A stretch of DNA of 64,000 bases from Epithemia pelagica (GCA_946965045.2 OX337236.1:682001-746000); one strand, 5' to 3'. Counted from the first letter of the stretch, positions 33,373 through 43,347 are shown. A program made the numbers and translations. Notes: generated from the sequence alone by a model not told the origin.

Positions 33373-34420
33373 TTTGTAAAACTCAGGACTCACGAAAACG
33401 TATTGTTGGGTTTGCGTGTTTGGTTTTCAATTCGCAAGGAGCGCGGTTTTCAGGATTGTTGATGGGACTGATGGGTCAAGCACCTCTTTTCCTGGTGCAA
33501 AAGGCGATTCTCAATCTCAATGTTTGGCAACAACGAAAGTCGCTCTTGGAATGGAACGAGAAAGAGCACCGCTGATCCCAACACTGCTCAGCAGTAATCC
33601 GGCGATGCAGTATAGTGGTGTGTGTTTAATTCGTCGCGTGTGTGTGGGGTAGGAGAATCTGTGGTGTGGTGTTTGTTGTTGCCAACCGCGAAACGTGGCC
33701 CAGGTTTTTTGGGAAGGCGTCGCAAGTCGCAAGGAGAACAGAGAGGGTTTAATACTGCACGTATACGCCAATCGGACTATCGGGAGGCATGTGCTATGGA
33801 TCGATTCGTCCCTTTGGTGTGTCGCGTTGTGTTTGCTTCCTTCCTCCTCCGAGCAACAGCCTAAACAAGGAGGCAGGCTTATACTCGATTGCGCCAACCG
33901 TGCATTTGGGCCAACGTTGTGTTTGCAAAGTGACACAGAGCCCATGCGGTTTCTGCATCCAATCGCTACAAGACCCGAAAGATCTACTTCTCACATGATA
34001 GGTTAAAATTTCTGGAGACGAAAACGTAAACGAGAAAATGGTACAACCGACCACTGCACCGTAATATATTTTAACAAATGTTGGTAAAATTGAAGTGTCA
34101 TAGCGTTAGAAATTAGAATAATTATGTCACCAACAGATTTGCGAGTCATCAAACGGACGATTGGAAATGCTACAGAGAATTCTGTAACCGTAGAGCACGA
34201 CGGGTCTCCCACTTCCCGCTCGCAGGGGCAATACACCGATATAAGTGGACGTTCCGCTGGAAGTTCCCCCATCTATGCCCGGCGCGATGCATGTCCGGCT
34301 AAATGAAAACGGAGACTTAAGGGTGGTGGGCGTTGGCGTGACACGATCCAAGTGCACGACTTGGTTACTTAGACCCTACTTGCGACATCGGAGTGTTTGC
34401 ACCAGAGCGTTATACTCGTA
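33373..34420. other. Intergenic, no gene supported
   Basis: About 1 kb upstream of the preceding minus-strand gene and up to the inverted-repeat element. Only short frames occur. Confidence 0.4.
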
Positions 34421-35016
34421 CCGGTACCAAGGTTGCTACTACGTCACGTCACGGGCCACAACCGTGACGTGACGCCGTCAAATAGTGACGGGAATATGTT
34501 CCCGTCAGGTTTTTCCCGTCACTTTCGTCAATTTTGGGATATTGATAAGACAAAAGGGATGTATGATAGAAATATGATGTTTTGACTGTATGTATCATGA
34601 TTAATGGTCTCTGATGTCTGTAAATGGTGCCTGAAGTGGACGGAAGCTCCACTTCGTCTCCTTTTCCAAGGATGAATCCCCAAAGTTTGTCCTTGTCCCG
34701 TCACAGTAGTGGTTCTGACATCCAACCACGGTAAGTCAACATCGATCATGCACACATAATACTTATGACCATGCATGATCATCAATGGTTGATTGTTGCT
34801 CATTCCTTGGATCACTTTGGATGCCATTTTTGTGCGTTTCTCGACGTATCTGTTTGCCTACAAAAGATCCACAAAGATTTTTTTGTTTCCCGTCACTTTT
34901 TTTCATTCCCGTCATTCGTCACAGCCTGATGGTCTGACGTGACGTCGTCAATTTTACGTCACGTCACGTGACGTGCGTCAATTGTGACGTCGTCAAAGTA
35001 GCATCCTTGCCGGTAC
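34421..35016. mobile_element. TGACG-rich inverted-repeat element with 7-bp target duplication
   Basis: Terminal inverted repeats CAAGGTTGCTACT (34428-34440) and AGTAGCATCCTTG (34997-35009) match at 12 of 13 positions. Both are flanked by CCGGTAC (34421-34427 and 35010-35016), a 7-bp target duplication. The 582-bp element has dense TGACG/CGTCA words near both ends, about a dozen in the right 110 bp. No transposase is visible. A 99-residue minus-strand frame lies inside. The superfamily is unclear: the duplication is 7 bp, near the 8 bp of hAT or P elements. Confidence 0.75.
34528..34827 (-). CDS. Possible small protein inside the inverted-repeat element
   Basis: A 99-residue frame beginning with ATG (MASKVIQGMSNNQPLMIMHG). 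The first 70 residues look protein-like (KYYVCMIDVDLPWLDVRTTT) and the rest less so. I do not recognise a family. It may be a captured gene fragment or chance. Confidence 0.25.
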   Translation of the reverse strand: MASKVIQGMSNNQPLMIMHGHKYYVCMIDVDLPWLDVRTTTVTGQGQTLGIHPWKRRRSGASVHFRHHLQTSETINHDTYSQNIIFLSYIPFVLSISQN

Positions 35017-35372
35017 CGGTGGGTGGATGGTGGATGTACTTCCGGCTTCCGTTTCCATGCTCACAAAGATCTCAAAATTGGTTTATTCGGACGGTGAATT
35101 CAAAGAGCTGCGAGAGATCATAAGAAAGACCCGTTCATGTTGCCCTCGATGACAGAGAATGAGCTGACATTGAACAGAGACAAATCCAAAAGCTGTCTCC
35201 ATGGCCTGGAACGTACAACGAGCCACCACTATACTGACTCTGGCTTGTAACTTTGCATACGCCATTAGCAAAGACAGCATGAAACAGAGACCGCTAGTGG
35301 ATCGAGTTATTGATTTTTGACTATCATGATGATGATGAATAAGAAGCGGTCTTGTTTTCTTGTCGCCACTTC
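35017..35372. other. Intergenic, one copy of a 31-bp direct repeat
   Basis: This contains the first copy (35201-35231) of a 31-bp sequence repeated at 37711-37741. No gene is supported. Confidence 0.4.
35201..35231. repeat. Direct repeat, copy 1
   Basis: 31 bp starting ATGGCCTGGAACGTACAA, matching 37711-37741 with one mismatch. The two copies bracket the decayed crinkler/RHS-like gene. Confidence 0.75.
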
Positions 35373-37395
35373 TCAATAGGTGGCTGACCTCGACGGAATC
35401 AACTCATACAATGCAGCATCCTCTGGGCCTCTCCATTTCTTCTTCTTAGCTCCGAAGAAATTGTACGTTTGGAGGAATTGAGTTGCTTCGTCATCACCAG
35501 GCTCAAGCAAAAAGTAGCCGACTTTTTTGAGCGTCTTCAGGAAAGAAACTTCAACGGCGCCAACCGAATAGTCCGCATTCTCGAAAAATTCAATCACAGA
35601 GTTTATGTATCCTGCCTTCAAAATGAGAGTTCGCCCTCTTGTGACTTGCATGAACCGCAAATGGATTGTTGTCCCACCAGCAAACTCAACATAGAAGACA
35701 TCATATCCTTGTTGGTTCCAAGCTGTGGGTCTACAAGCAATCGAATTACCAGTGACTTTTGACACAAGTTTGGAGGCAATATCTCGCACCCTCTCCCTAA
35801 TCTTGGTTTTTTGCTTTGCATTTGCCGACTTCAAAAGTTGGATACGGCTCTTGTTCTTTGCTTGCTCCCATGTTTGGATCGTTTCGACTTTGACAGGTGC
35901 ACAGTATCGTGTAATGTGCCGTGGGTGGAAATCAACTGACTGGCGCCTGGCCGATTCCAACTGAGAAAAAAGATCGGCTTCCAGAATCCACCCTTCAAAT
36001 AATGGGTTTTGAAGCCTGTCGGTGAAACGAAAGAGTGCGTCAAAGCCCGCTACTCCTGTGAACTCCGTGAGAATCTGCACGGCGCGCTGACAAGAAAGTA
36101 TTCGTCGCTACCATCTTCACGTCTTGAGGAACCAAAGAAATCGTTAGTTGCCGCTCTTGACGTAGGTCCGATAGCACCATCCAAGATGTCCTTCCGATTC
36201 GGCGCTTTCTCACAGAACTCTCGCAGGTTCCTATCAATTCGTGATTTCGTGTAATGGAACATCCACAGGGCTGATCCTCCGCTGTAGAAGTACCGACTAG
36301 ACAAGACATCAAAAATTTCGTCTTTCCCGAGAGGTTTCATTTTCTTTGGTTGGCCTGGCTGGTGACTTTTCTCGTCTTGTACCACCTGCTGCTGCTCGTC
36401 GTCGTTGTCTGGAGAAACATTCATGACTTGGTTGCCATTGTTGGCTTTATCTTCGCTTTGGGTTTCATCATTGGCAGTTGACTTTCAACCGTCATCAGCA
36501 TCTGGCATTTCCGAATCTGGAACTTCGTCGGCATCTGTACCATTTTCTTTCTTAGGGGCCGCGTCACCTGCTTCATCGACTCGACAAGTTTCGTCATCGA
36601 CAAAGGTTGTCTTATGGATTCCATACTCGTCATAGAAAAGTGCAGCACATGCTTCAAATAGAGGTGTCGTCTTGTCATGAGAGTCGATCAGAGCTCGTTT
36701 GAACTCGTCGAGTTGCCAACTATGGAAGACGCGATACGTCACGTAATCGTTCTGGTGTGGGCGGAGCCTCTCGACTTTCGTGGAAGAGGTTAGAATGGCG
36801 CGGCACGTGGCACTTGTGGCAGTATGCTTTATCCAGGAATGAACATCTGTCCTTATTTTGTTCGTCTTTTCTGACATACCGTCGATGACCACGGTATCCA
36901 GAGCAATTTCTTTCTGATACAAGAAAGCCTGAAATAGATTGCCGCTGAATTGCAAACAAATTTTGGCAAAACGACGCCCTTGGAAGTACACCGCAGACAC
37001 TGGCAGACCAAAAGAATCCAATGAAATCCACAACATATTCGTTCAAGTACTTTTCGCCAGACCGAACAAGACTTTCCGATGCCGGGTTGTCCTTGCAGTT
37101 CCAGGATCTTCTTTCCTCCAAGCTGATCCATAGCCTGCCATACGTCTTCGACTTCTTTTCGTTTGTAGAAAATGTCGCACGCGGTGGTAGCCTTGTTGTC
37201 ACTGTCTTGTACCACTAACCCCGCCAACTCCATGAGAGGGACGCGAAAGAAACCCTCGTCGTCCAGCGGTGCCAACAAAGACGAATCAAAGGTCTCCACA
37301 GACACATATTCACTGAGCGGAGGCTCGAATGACTGCTGATACTTCTCGTCAAGGGTAGCAAGTGCTTTCTTGAGCATTTGCTTCGGATCAGTCAT
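35373..37395 (-). pseudogene. Crinkler/RHS-like P-loop NTPase, decayed
   Basis: The reading starts at ATG 37395 (MTDPKQMLKKALATL) and runs through Walker A GQPGIGKS near 37070-37090. The frame breaks near 37030-37075, then continues MLWISLDSFGLPVSAVYF, Walker B DTVVIDGM, VFHSWQLDEFKRAL and an acidic linker. An in-frame TGA stands at 36485-36487; the same frame then continues QVMNVSPDNDD and FSGGSALWMFHYTKSRID-like sequence. It breaks again near 36071-36095 and ends with a 230-residue C-terminal domain (ITRYCAPVKVETIQTW ... GYDVFYVEFAGGTTIHLRFMQVT ... KWRGPEDAALYELIP). The family is the same broad class as the intact gene at 29037. Two frame breaks and one nonsense codon argue for a pseudogene. 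Introns cannot explain the stop, and no GT-AG pair fits the shifts. Confidence 0.7.
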
Positions 37396-37527
37396 TTTAG
37401 TTTGAGAAGCCCTTTGTTGGGAGTTATTCAAGAAGCGTACTCCGAGAGGAGAGAAGGTATCTACCGCAAGGTATGACAACAATATACTGCGGATGGTTCT
37501 CCTATTCCAGTTCGCCTCTTCTCGGTC

Positions 37528-37633
37528 CATTTTCTTCAAAATCTCAACCGGCGTCTAGGGATTGATCAATTCACACAAGTGTTCATTTTCTTCAAAATCT
37601 CAACCGACGTCATAGGGATTGATCAATTCACGA
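37528..37633. repeat. Tandem duplication, 56-bp unit
   Basis: Two copies, 37528-37583 and from 37584, both begin CATTTTCTTCAAAATCTCAA and share GGGATTGATCAATTCAC. They differ at a few positions and by one or two bases in length. They lie upstream of the decayed crinkler gene and its first copy overlaps the beginning of that open frame. Confidence 0.85.
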
Positions 37634-37869
37634 GTGCTCACAAAGACAAAACAGGTGGATGCGGACAGGAACCATTTGAATGTAAGCTGCGATAGCTCGT
37701 GCACGAAACGATGGCCTGGAACGTACAATGAGCCACCACTACTGGCTCCACCCGTCCCCGTCACCTAGCTAGTCAGTCTTTTACGCACATTGTTCTGTGA
37801 ATAAATTCCAGAACGTGCAAGACATGGCGACCGGACTCGTAGCAATTGGTGGGGTCCGTTGTGGTATCA
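37634..37869. other. Short intergenic with direct repeat copy 2
   Basis: It holds the second 31-bp direct repeat copy at 37711-37741. No gene is seen. Confidence 0.4.
37711..37741. repeat. Direct repeat, copy 2
   Basis: Matches 35201-35231 with one mismatch (AATGAGCC instead of AACGAGCC). It lies beyond the 5' end of the decayed crinkler gene. Confidence 0.75.
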
Positions 37870-39705
37870 TTATTTCGTTTGCCGTATTGCCAAAACGGTT
37901 CCATTGGCCAGGGAATGAATGGCATAATGATCGTGAAGCCAGGAGGCAAAATTCTTTTGGTTCTCAACATACATTCGATCAATTTCTTCTTTGATATTCT
38001 CGGGTTGTAACTGCCATGCATGACGGTCGTCCTCTCGGGCGTGTTGCATCAATGTCTCTTGACGTTGTACCAACTTGGCAAAATAATCGGCAAGTGTCGT
38101 GGCAGCGGACGACGACGACAACAACGACGAGTCGGCTTTCCAGGGTAATTGTTGCCCCGATCCTTCCAGCAAGTGTGTAATGAGGGTCCAATTGTTGTGA
38201 AATTCCTGACAAAATCCATGGAACCAGTGTTGAATAGCTGTATCGGGAGGAGTTTCACGACCCAATTCGGAGCGGTATTCATAGAGTTGTAAATTGCGAA
38301 ACCTTCCCGCTCGGGCATCTTGGACTCGACCCATGTAGGCATCCCAGCTCCCCAAATAATGACGCAATCGAATTGGTGCGGGCTCTCGGGGTGGTGGAGG
38401 AAAGGGACACTGATTCAAAATACGATGAGGACCACCCGAAAAGCCACTCTTGATAGTACTGCTTGGTTGTGGTTGCTGTTGTTTTGCGGCTTTTGGTCCT
38501 TGGTCGCCTTGCTTCTTCTTGGTACGACCGCCACCCGGTTTGGCACGAGCGAGCAATGCAGTGGAAACGTCGACCCAACTTTTCCCCACGCCATTGTTTT
38601 GATAGTCCCAATGGGTTGTACGATGTTGCCATCGCAAGGTTTCGAGCGATACCAAGTGCAGTTGTTGTTGCAACAGCGCCGTGGGAATTTGCGATTGGAC
38701 ATGATCCAACGACTCGTCCGTGGCACCAAAATAGGTACGAGGGACCATCCAACAGGACGAAGCAATGGCGGTCGCGCCCGTTTCCAGAGCCTTTTTGGGA
38801 AGATCCAGTGTCCTATGATCCGGATCACCAGGAAGCTCCAGGAAGGATGGATCACCACGCAAATCTTGTTCTCGTTGTTGGTGTTGTTCCTCCATGTCTT
38901 GAAGAAACTGCAACATACTTCCGGGTCGTGACATGCGCTCTAGGGCATCCGGTACGACCAACGGATCCAAGGAGGCGTATTCGTCCACATCGTGAAAGCT
39001 CACCCAGGCTCTGCTGGTCGTAGTCGTGGTGGCATTCGACGCTGACGCTGACGACGATGCATTCTCATGGTTTTGGGTGGTTTGATTGACATGGTCTTGT
39101 TGAAAGTGTTTGGCACAGGCCCGATAAAAGAGATCTTGACGTCGACGATGGGCCTGGATCAAGCCATTGGGATCGGTTCGATTGTTGGGGACAAAGCCAA
39201 AGGACGCATCACTCCAGACTTGGATTTTCATATAGGGCCTCCAGCGCTCCACAATGTCCAGGGGAGAAGTGGCCGAACGAGGGTCCACCAACAAGACGAG
39301 ATGTCGCAAGGGCATCATGTAGTAATGGTAGGCGATCCATTCCGGCAAACGAAAATTTTCGTCCATGACCAACAAACAGGCACGAAAATAGTGCTGTTCC
39401 TTTATGATTACGGAGGAGAAGGAGGAGGAGTCATTGGACGATTCCAGAGTGTGACTGCCGACGGTCTTGGAGGAGGACCTGTTGGTTTGTTGTGAGACAT
39501 TGTGGTGGTGGTGTGGCTGCTGCTGATGTTTGAAGGTGGAAAGATGTCTTTGTTCCGTCTTGATGCTAGTAGAAGTCGGAATGCTCGATTGCTGCGTCAA
39601 CCACAAACATGCAATCCCATACACCAAAGCTAGCAAGAAGATGCTGGACGACAAGAACGCTCCCTTCTTGTGGTGTCGTTGTTGTTGTTTCCTTCTCATC
39701 ATCAT
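37870..39705 (-). CDS. Type II membrane glycosyltransferase, GT92/DUF23-like
   Basis: A 611-residue protein. A basic N-terminus (MMMRRKQQQRHHKKG) precedes one membrane segment (FLSSSIFLLALVYGIACLWL), the usual Golgi signal anchor. The lumenal part starts with RACLLVMDENFRLPEWIAYHYYMM and RHLVLLVDPRS, typical of GT92 (DUF23)/GT-A proteins, then WVSFHDVDEYASL with a D-x-D metal site. Downstream are GATAIASSCWMVPRTYFGA and IRLRHYLGSWDAYMGR, also family-like (acceptor-site Trp and His-Tyr motif). It would transfer a sugar to a glycan in the Golgi; donor and acceptor are unknown. The ATG at 39705 is the first in frame. It shares a 317-bp divergent promoter with the FkbM methyltransferase gene. Confidence 0.78.
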   Translation of the reverse strand: MMMRRKQQQRHHKKGAFLSSSIFLLALVYGIACLWLTQQSSIPTSTSIKTEQRHLSTFKHQQQPHHHHNVSQQTNRSSSKTVGSHTLESSNDSSSFSSVIIKEQHYFRACLLVMDENFRLPEWIAYHYYMMPLRHLVLLVDPRSATSPLDIVERWRPYMKIQVWSDASFGFVPNNRTDPNGLIQAHRRRQDLFYRACAKHFQQDHVNQTTQNHENASSSASASNATTTTTSRAWVSFHDVDEYASLDPLVVPDALERMSRPGSMLQFLQDMEEQHQQREQDLRGDPSFLELPGDPDHRTLDLPKKALETGATAIASSCWMVPRTYFGATDESLDHVQSQIPTALLQQQLHLVSLETLRWQHRTTHWDYQNNGVGKSWVDVSTALLARAKPGGGRTKKKQGDQGPKAAKQQQPQPSSTIKSGFSGGPHRILNQCPFPPPPREPAPIRLRHYLGSWDAYMGRVQDARAGRFRNLQLYEYRSELGRETPPDTAIQHWFHGFCQEFHNNWTLITHLLEGSGQQLPWKADSSLLSSSSAATTLADYFAKLVQRQETLMQHAREDDRHAWQLQPENIKEEIDRMYVENQKNFASWLHDHYAIHSLANGTVLAIRQTK

Positions 39706-40022
39706 CGTCAAATCTCATATGGTGCTTTTTCTTGTTCTCGGATTTCGGATGCTCCCTCTTTCTCTTGGGGCGTACTTTCTGGATCAGTGTCCGGGTGAAA
39801 ATCGGAGTCCAACGGACCGCGCGCATCCCCTGATCGCGCGCGCTGCGACCTGACTTCTATCACAAAAAGGGAATCCGTTGAAACAAGTTATTTTGCAGAA
39901 GTGTAGCCATAAAAAGAAGTAGCATGATCGCATCCTACATGAATCAACACAATTCTTTTTCGAGTGGATTGTCGAGATTGGTATTGGATCCAGGGTCTAC
40001 GTGAAAAAAGAAGAAGGTGACC
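39706..40022. promoter_or_regulatory. Bidirectional promoter, glycosyltransferase/FkbM pair
   Basis: 317 bp separate the two divergent start codons. I see no certain TATA box or factor site. It includes an alternating purine/pyrimidine GCGCGCGC stretch near 39834-39843. Confidence 0.5.
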
Positions 40023-41123
40023 ATGATGATGAAATCTCGTTTCCCAGGCAAAAACTCTACCGGATCAATTCTGATCTTGACAATGGTCGCAGGTCTTCCC
40101 ATTGCACTATTATCCTCCAAGACGTTGAGTACAATGATTGCTGTGGACCAGAGTATTCGAGTCATGACTGTGTCAATGAAAACGCTGCAGTCGAATCCAC
40201 TGGATCTGATCGTTCCAGCCACAAAATGGCAAGATCAGGAAAAAGAGGAAAAAGAGGAAACAGCGGAACGAATGACCTATTACAAGACCAGGTATCAATA
40301 TCAGCCTCCCCATGGCACAACGGCTTTCACAACCACGTTTGATACGGACGCCGTGTGTGGAAGTCACCCACAGTACGACAAATGGTTTGCGTTGGATTAC
40401 CACAAGCGTTCGAGGAAAAACGAAGATCGACTCATTTATGAAACCTTTTTCAAAAATGACAACAGTTCCCGACCACAAGAGGAGACCTATGTAGAAATTG
40501 GGGCCTACGATGGTAGTCAAGAAAGTAATACCAACTTTTTTGACACGTGTTTGCGCTGGTCTGGTTTGCTAGTCGAGGGGAATCCCATCATGTGGAATCG
40601 ACTCTCCCAAAATCGACCCCAAGCGCATCGCATGAGTTATGTGCCTTCCTGCTCACTCCAAGAGCAAAAATCCAACAAAACCATTCCCTTTCATCCCATT
40701 GGATCTACCAATACCGGTGTCGAAGCACAAGACCGCGGGGTTCACCTTGTGTACAATCGTCGATCGGATTTTGTGCAAGTTCCCTGTGGTAGTTTGTGGC
40801 AAGTCTTGGTCGACATTTTCCCCCAGCAGGGACACGTCTCTTTTTGGTCCTTGGATGTCGAAGGTTCCGAGCACTTGATTTTGGAACACATGGACTTTGA
40901 CAAGGTTTTTATTGAGTTGCTCATGGTCGAGGTGAAAAACAGTTTCTGTCATCCCCAAAAACCCTGTGAGGCACGAGACAAGTCTCGAGAGATTTTGCAA
41001 CGTCAGGGCTATCTTCGCTTTTCCGGCAAAGTCCATGCCTCGGACATTTTTATTCATCCCCATTCGTTCCGTCTCTTGGAACGAGCCAACAAAGCAGGCT
41101 GGATTCCCACAACGGGAGCATGA
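40023..41123 (+). CDS. FkbM-family SAM-dependent methyltransferase, membrane-anchored
   Basis: A 366-residue protein from the ATG at 40023. The N-terminus (MMMKSRFPGKN) is followed by a hydrophobic stretch (ILILTMVAGLPIALLSS), a signal anchor or signal peptide. The methyltransferase fold spans about 150-345: YVEIGAYDGSQESNT (motif I, E-x-G-A-x-D-G), GLLVEGNPIMWNRL, then FWSLDVEGSEHLILEHMDF with the FkbM hallmark D-V-E-G-x-E, and IFIHPHS. FkbM enzymes O-methylate small molecules or sugars. With a lumenal signal anchor and a glycosyltransferase as divergent neighbour, glycan methylation in the Golgi is likely, but inferred. There is no intron. Confidence 0.82.
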   Translation: MMMKSRFPGKNSTGSILILTMVAGLPIALLSSKTLSTMIAVDQSIRVMTVSMKTLQSNPLDLIVPATKWQDQEKEEKEETAERMTYYKTRYQYQPPHGTTAFTTTFDTDAVCGSHPQYDKWFALDYHKRSRKNEDRLIYETFFKNDNSSRPQEETYVEIGAYDGSQESNTNFFDTCLRWSGLLVEGNPIMWNRLSQNRPQAHRMSYVPSCSLQEQKSNKTIPFHPIGSTNTGVEAQDRGVHLVYNRRSDFVQVPCGSLWQVLVDIFPQQGHVSFWSLDVEGSEHLILEHMDFDKVFIELLMVEVKNSFCHPQKPCEARDKSREILQRQGYLRFSGKVHASDIFIHPHSFRLLERANKAGWIPTTGA

Positions 41124-41523
41124 TGAGACTGTTGTTTGGAGCATCCCTGGACTGGCAATCGACCATTCACCTTGTATACAACATATTACAAAAGGACTTA
41201 TAAGGCTGACTTAGTAAAAATACTCTTCTTCACCCATGGACCGGAAATAGATCCAATTCTCCAACACCATCAATTCTTTGTCCACAAATCACAATCCATT
41301 GATTTTTGCACAAAGTTGGAGCTACCGTTGTTCTACCAGCACAATTGGGCACTTTGGTTGTACGAATACAGTTTGTTGGTTCGTGCCATTCAATGGATCT
41401 GGTCTTGCTCCAAAACAGGAGTTTTCTGGACCCGACAATGAACGAGGCATGTACACGAGAGTTTCCATGGGTAGGGTCGAGATCTGCAGGTAGTGCGCTT
41501 CGTCCTTCGATTCGACTCCCCGC
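41124..41523. other. Intergenic, convergent 3' ends
   Basis: About 400 bases between converging genes. Plus-strand frames here run on antisense to the next gene and are not coding. Confidence 0.4.
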
Positions 41524-43347
41524 TCATGAGGATCGACCCGACGACGAACTCTTACTGCCAGTCAACCATAGGAGACTGGTGACCACCACAACGACTGTGG
41601 CTCCTCCCACCGCTCCCACACCCACTGACGGCCAATGCAAGTCTTGTAATTGTTGCTGTTGGTGTGCCAACGTCTTGGTTTTCTCCTGTACCACGTTCCA
41701 GAATTGGACCATGGCAGTTCCCGTCGCACGGGTGGCCTGGGTTGCAGTGGTCCACCAAGACGACGACAACGACGACGACGAGCGGTCGGTGGAATCGCTA
41801 GAGTCGGTCGCCATGTTGGGAATCGGCTGCTTTTGCTGGAACAGAAGAGCTACGTTTGTGGTCCACCACTGCGAAAGGGCAACCTTCCATGTCTTGTTGT
41901 TGTTGTCGTGGTCGTCGTTGCTGATGACGTTTGTTGTTGCAGTCTCGTCACGTTTCTCTTCCACCATCGTCTGGGCCCTTGCACCATCCTTTGGTTCGGT
42001 ATGGGTCATTGTTGCTTGGCTTGGGACCACGTCTTGTTGGTTGTCGTGGGCGTTGTTGCTCGATACGTTTGAGGGCGGTTCATCCTTAACGGACACTACA
42101 GTTGCTTGCTTGTCCGTCGAAACCGCCACTTGTTCTGGTTGTGTTGTCGTTGTGGTGGATGTGGTGGTTGGTTGCGAGGATGATAGGGTTGCTAATTGGG
42201 GAAGGAGTTGTTCTTGCAACTCTTGAACCAAACTGGTTTGAATGGCTTGGAGGCGGGCTTCTTCTCGTCGCCAATGCAAAACTTGTCCCGCCACAAAGAC
42301 GACACTGTTCAATCCAATCAAGAGCCAGGTCCAATAGGTGCCCAACACGCGCCACTTGTCTTGCCACACTTGTTCTTCATGATAGCGTTTCCGTAAGGCA
42401 TCCATGTACACCATTTGACCTTGATGCAAGGCCGCTTCGGCCGCCGTCAAGGATTGCAGCGAGGCCGTGGCCGTGGCGCGTGCCTTGCTTTCCGCCGCCG
42501 TCAATTGGGCAAATTGTTGAACATCGTCCTCCGTCAAGACGGCAGTGCCTTCGCGATGCAAGAGGACCATTTGTTTGTGCCGGGTCGACAATTGTTCGGC
42601 TTCGAGCGTGTGTTTTTGAACCTTTTGTCGAGCTTGTTGGACCGTCCGCGTGTGTTTGTCCACCTGGCGGGCCGCGTCATTGACGGTTTCCTTCAAGACG
42701 GCAATTTCATTGACACCAGCCGCATCGGCCCACCGATCCGTCAACTCCTTCCACCAATACTGAAACAAGGAGGAGGGAGATTGAGTCGTGGGTTCGGTGC
42801 TCCCAGTCGTTGGTTTGGGTGGGACAATCGGAGGTGGCTCGTCCTCCTGGACCTGTTGTGATAATTTGGGCATGGTACTTTCATTCGCCTTGTTGATACT
42901 TTGGGTTTCTGCCAACGACGTGGTTGCATTGGTTGTTTCTCCTTGTTTGCTGCTGCTACGACTGGAAGAAAGGTTGGTTGGAGGAGTGCTGCTGCTGGGA
43001 TTCTTGCTTGGCTCCTTACTTTCGTTCGCCACGGACTGCAGTTTCGCGGTGCTTGTCTTGGAGGATCCAGTCGTAGTATTGGAAGTATTCGACGAGAAGG
43101 ACGAAGCGAGAATGTGATTTGGAACAAGCAATGCCCTCCTCCTATCATCAGCAAAGGACACTCTGGATGGGTGTCGCGAAAACTGCCGGGGGTAACATCC
43201 CGTTCCTTTCTTGATGGGAAATGGTTGTGGGAATGTGCTCCGGCTGCTGCCTGTAATCGAGGCGAACGATCGCCACCCATACAGACGAACCAGACGAGAG
43301 GCGTCCATCAGATGCCACGACGACGATGGTACAAGACAGCGTACCAT
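41524..43347 (-). CDS. MDM33: She9/Mdm33-family mitochondrial inner membrane protein
   Basis: A 607-residue protein from the ATG at 43347. The N-terminus is basic and hydroxylated (MVRCLVPSSSWHLMDASRLVRLYGWRS would be the presequence; its core is RLVRLYGWRSF), fitting mitochondrial import. A disordered Ser/Thr region follows. The central coiled coil (EIAVLKETVNDAARQVDKH to ALRKRY) leads to RYHEEQVWQDKWRVLGTYWTW and LLIGLNSVVFVAGQVLHWRREE, the signature of PF05546 (She9/Mdm33). A second membrane segment lies near the C-terminus (VVVVVTSLLWL). In yeast the protein shapes the inner membrane and affects mitochondrial division. It is divergent from the TrmB-like gene, with 292 bp between starts. 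Confidence 0.82.
   Translation of the reverse strand: MVRCLVPSSSWHLMDASRLVRLYGWRSFASITGSSRSTFPQPFPIKKGTGCYPRQFSRHPSRVSFADDRRRALLVPNHILASSFSSNTSNTTTGSSKTSTAKLQSVANESKEPSKNPSSSTPPTNLSSSRSSSKQGETTNATTSLAETQSINKANESTMPKLSQQVQEDEPPPIVPPKPTTGSTEPTTQSPSSLFQYWWKELTDRWADAAGVNEIAVLKETVNDAARQVDKHTRTVQQARQKVQKHTLEAEQLSTRHKQMVLLHREGTAVLTEDDVQQFAQLTAAESKARATATASLQSLTAAEAALHQGQMVYMDALRKRYHEEQVWQDKWRVLGTYWTWLLIGLNSVVFVAGQVLHWRREEARLQAIQTSLVQELQEQLLPQLATLSSSQPTTTSTTTTTQPEQVAVSTDKQATVVSVKDEPPSNVSSNNAHDNQQDVVPSQATMTHTEPKDGARAQTMVEEKRDETATTNVISNDDHDNNNKTWKVALSQWWTTNVALLFQQKQPIPNMATDSSDSTDRSSSSLSSSWWTTATQATRATGTAMVQFWNVVQEKTKTLAHQQQQLQDLHWPSVGVGAVGGATVVVVVTSLLWLTGSKSSSSGRSS

Noticed and set aside
36485-36487. Possible selenocysteine or readthrough TGA in the crinkler-like gene
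   Set aside because: It falls in an acidic, unconserved linker and the gene also has two frame breaks, so a nonsense mutation is simpler.
41306-42226. 306-residue plus-strand open frame
   Set aside because: It lies antisense to the She9/Mdm33 gene and is made of the Val/Leu/Ser runs expected from reversed Gln/Thr/Asp codons.
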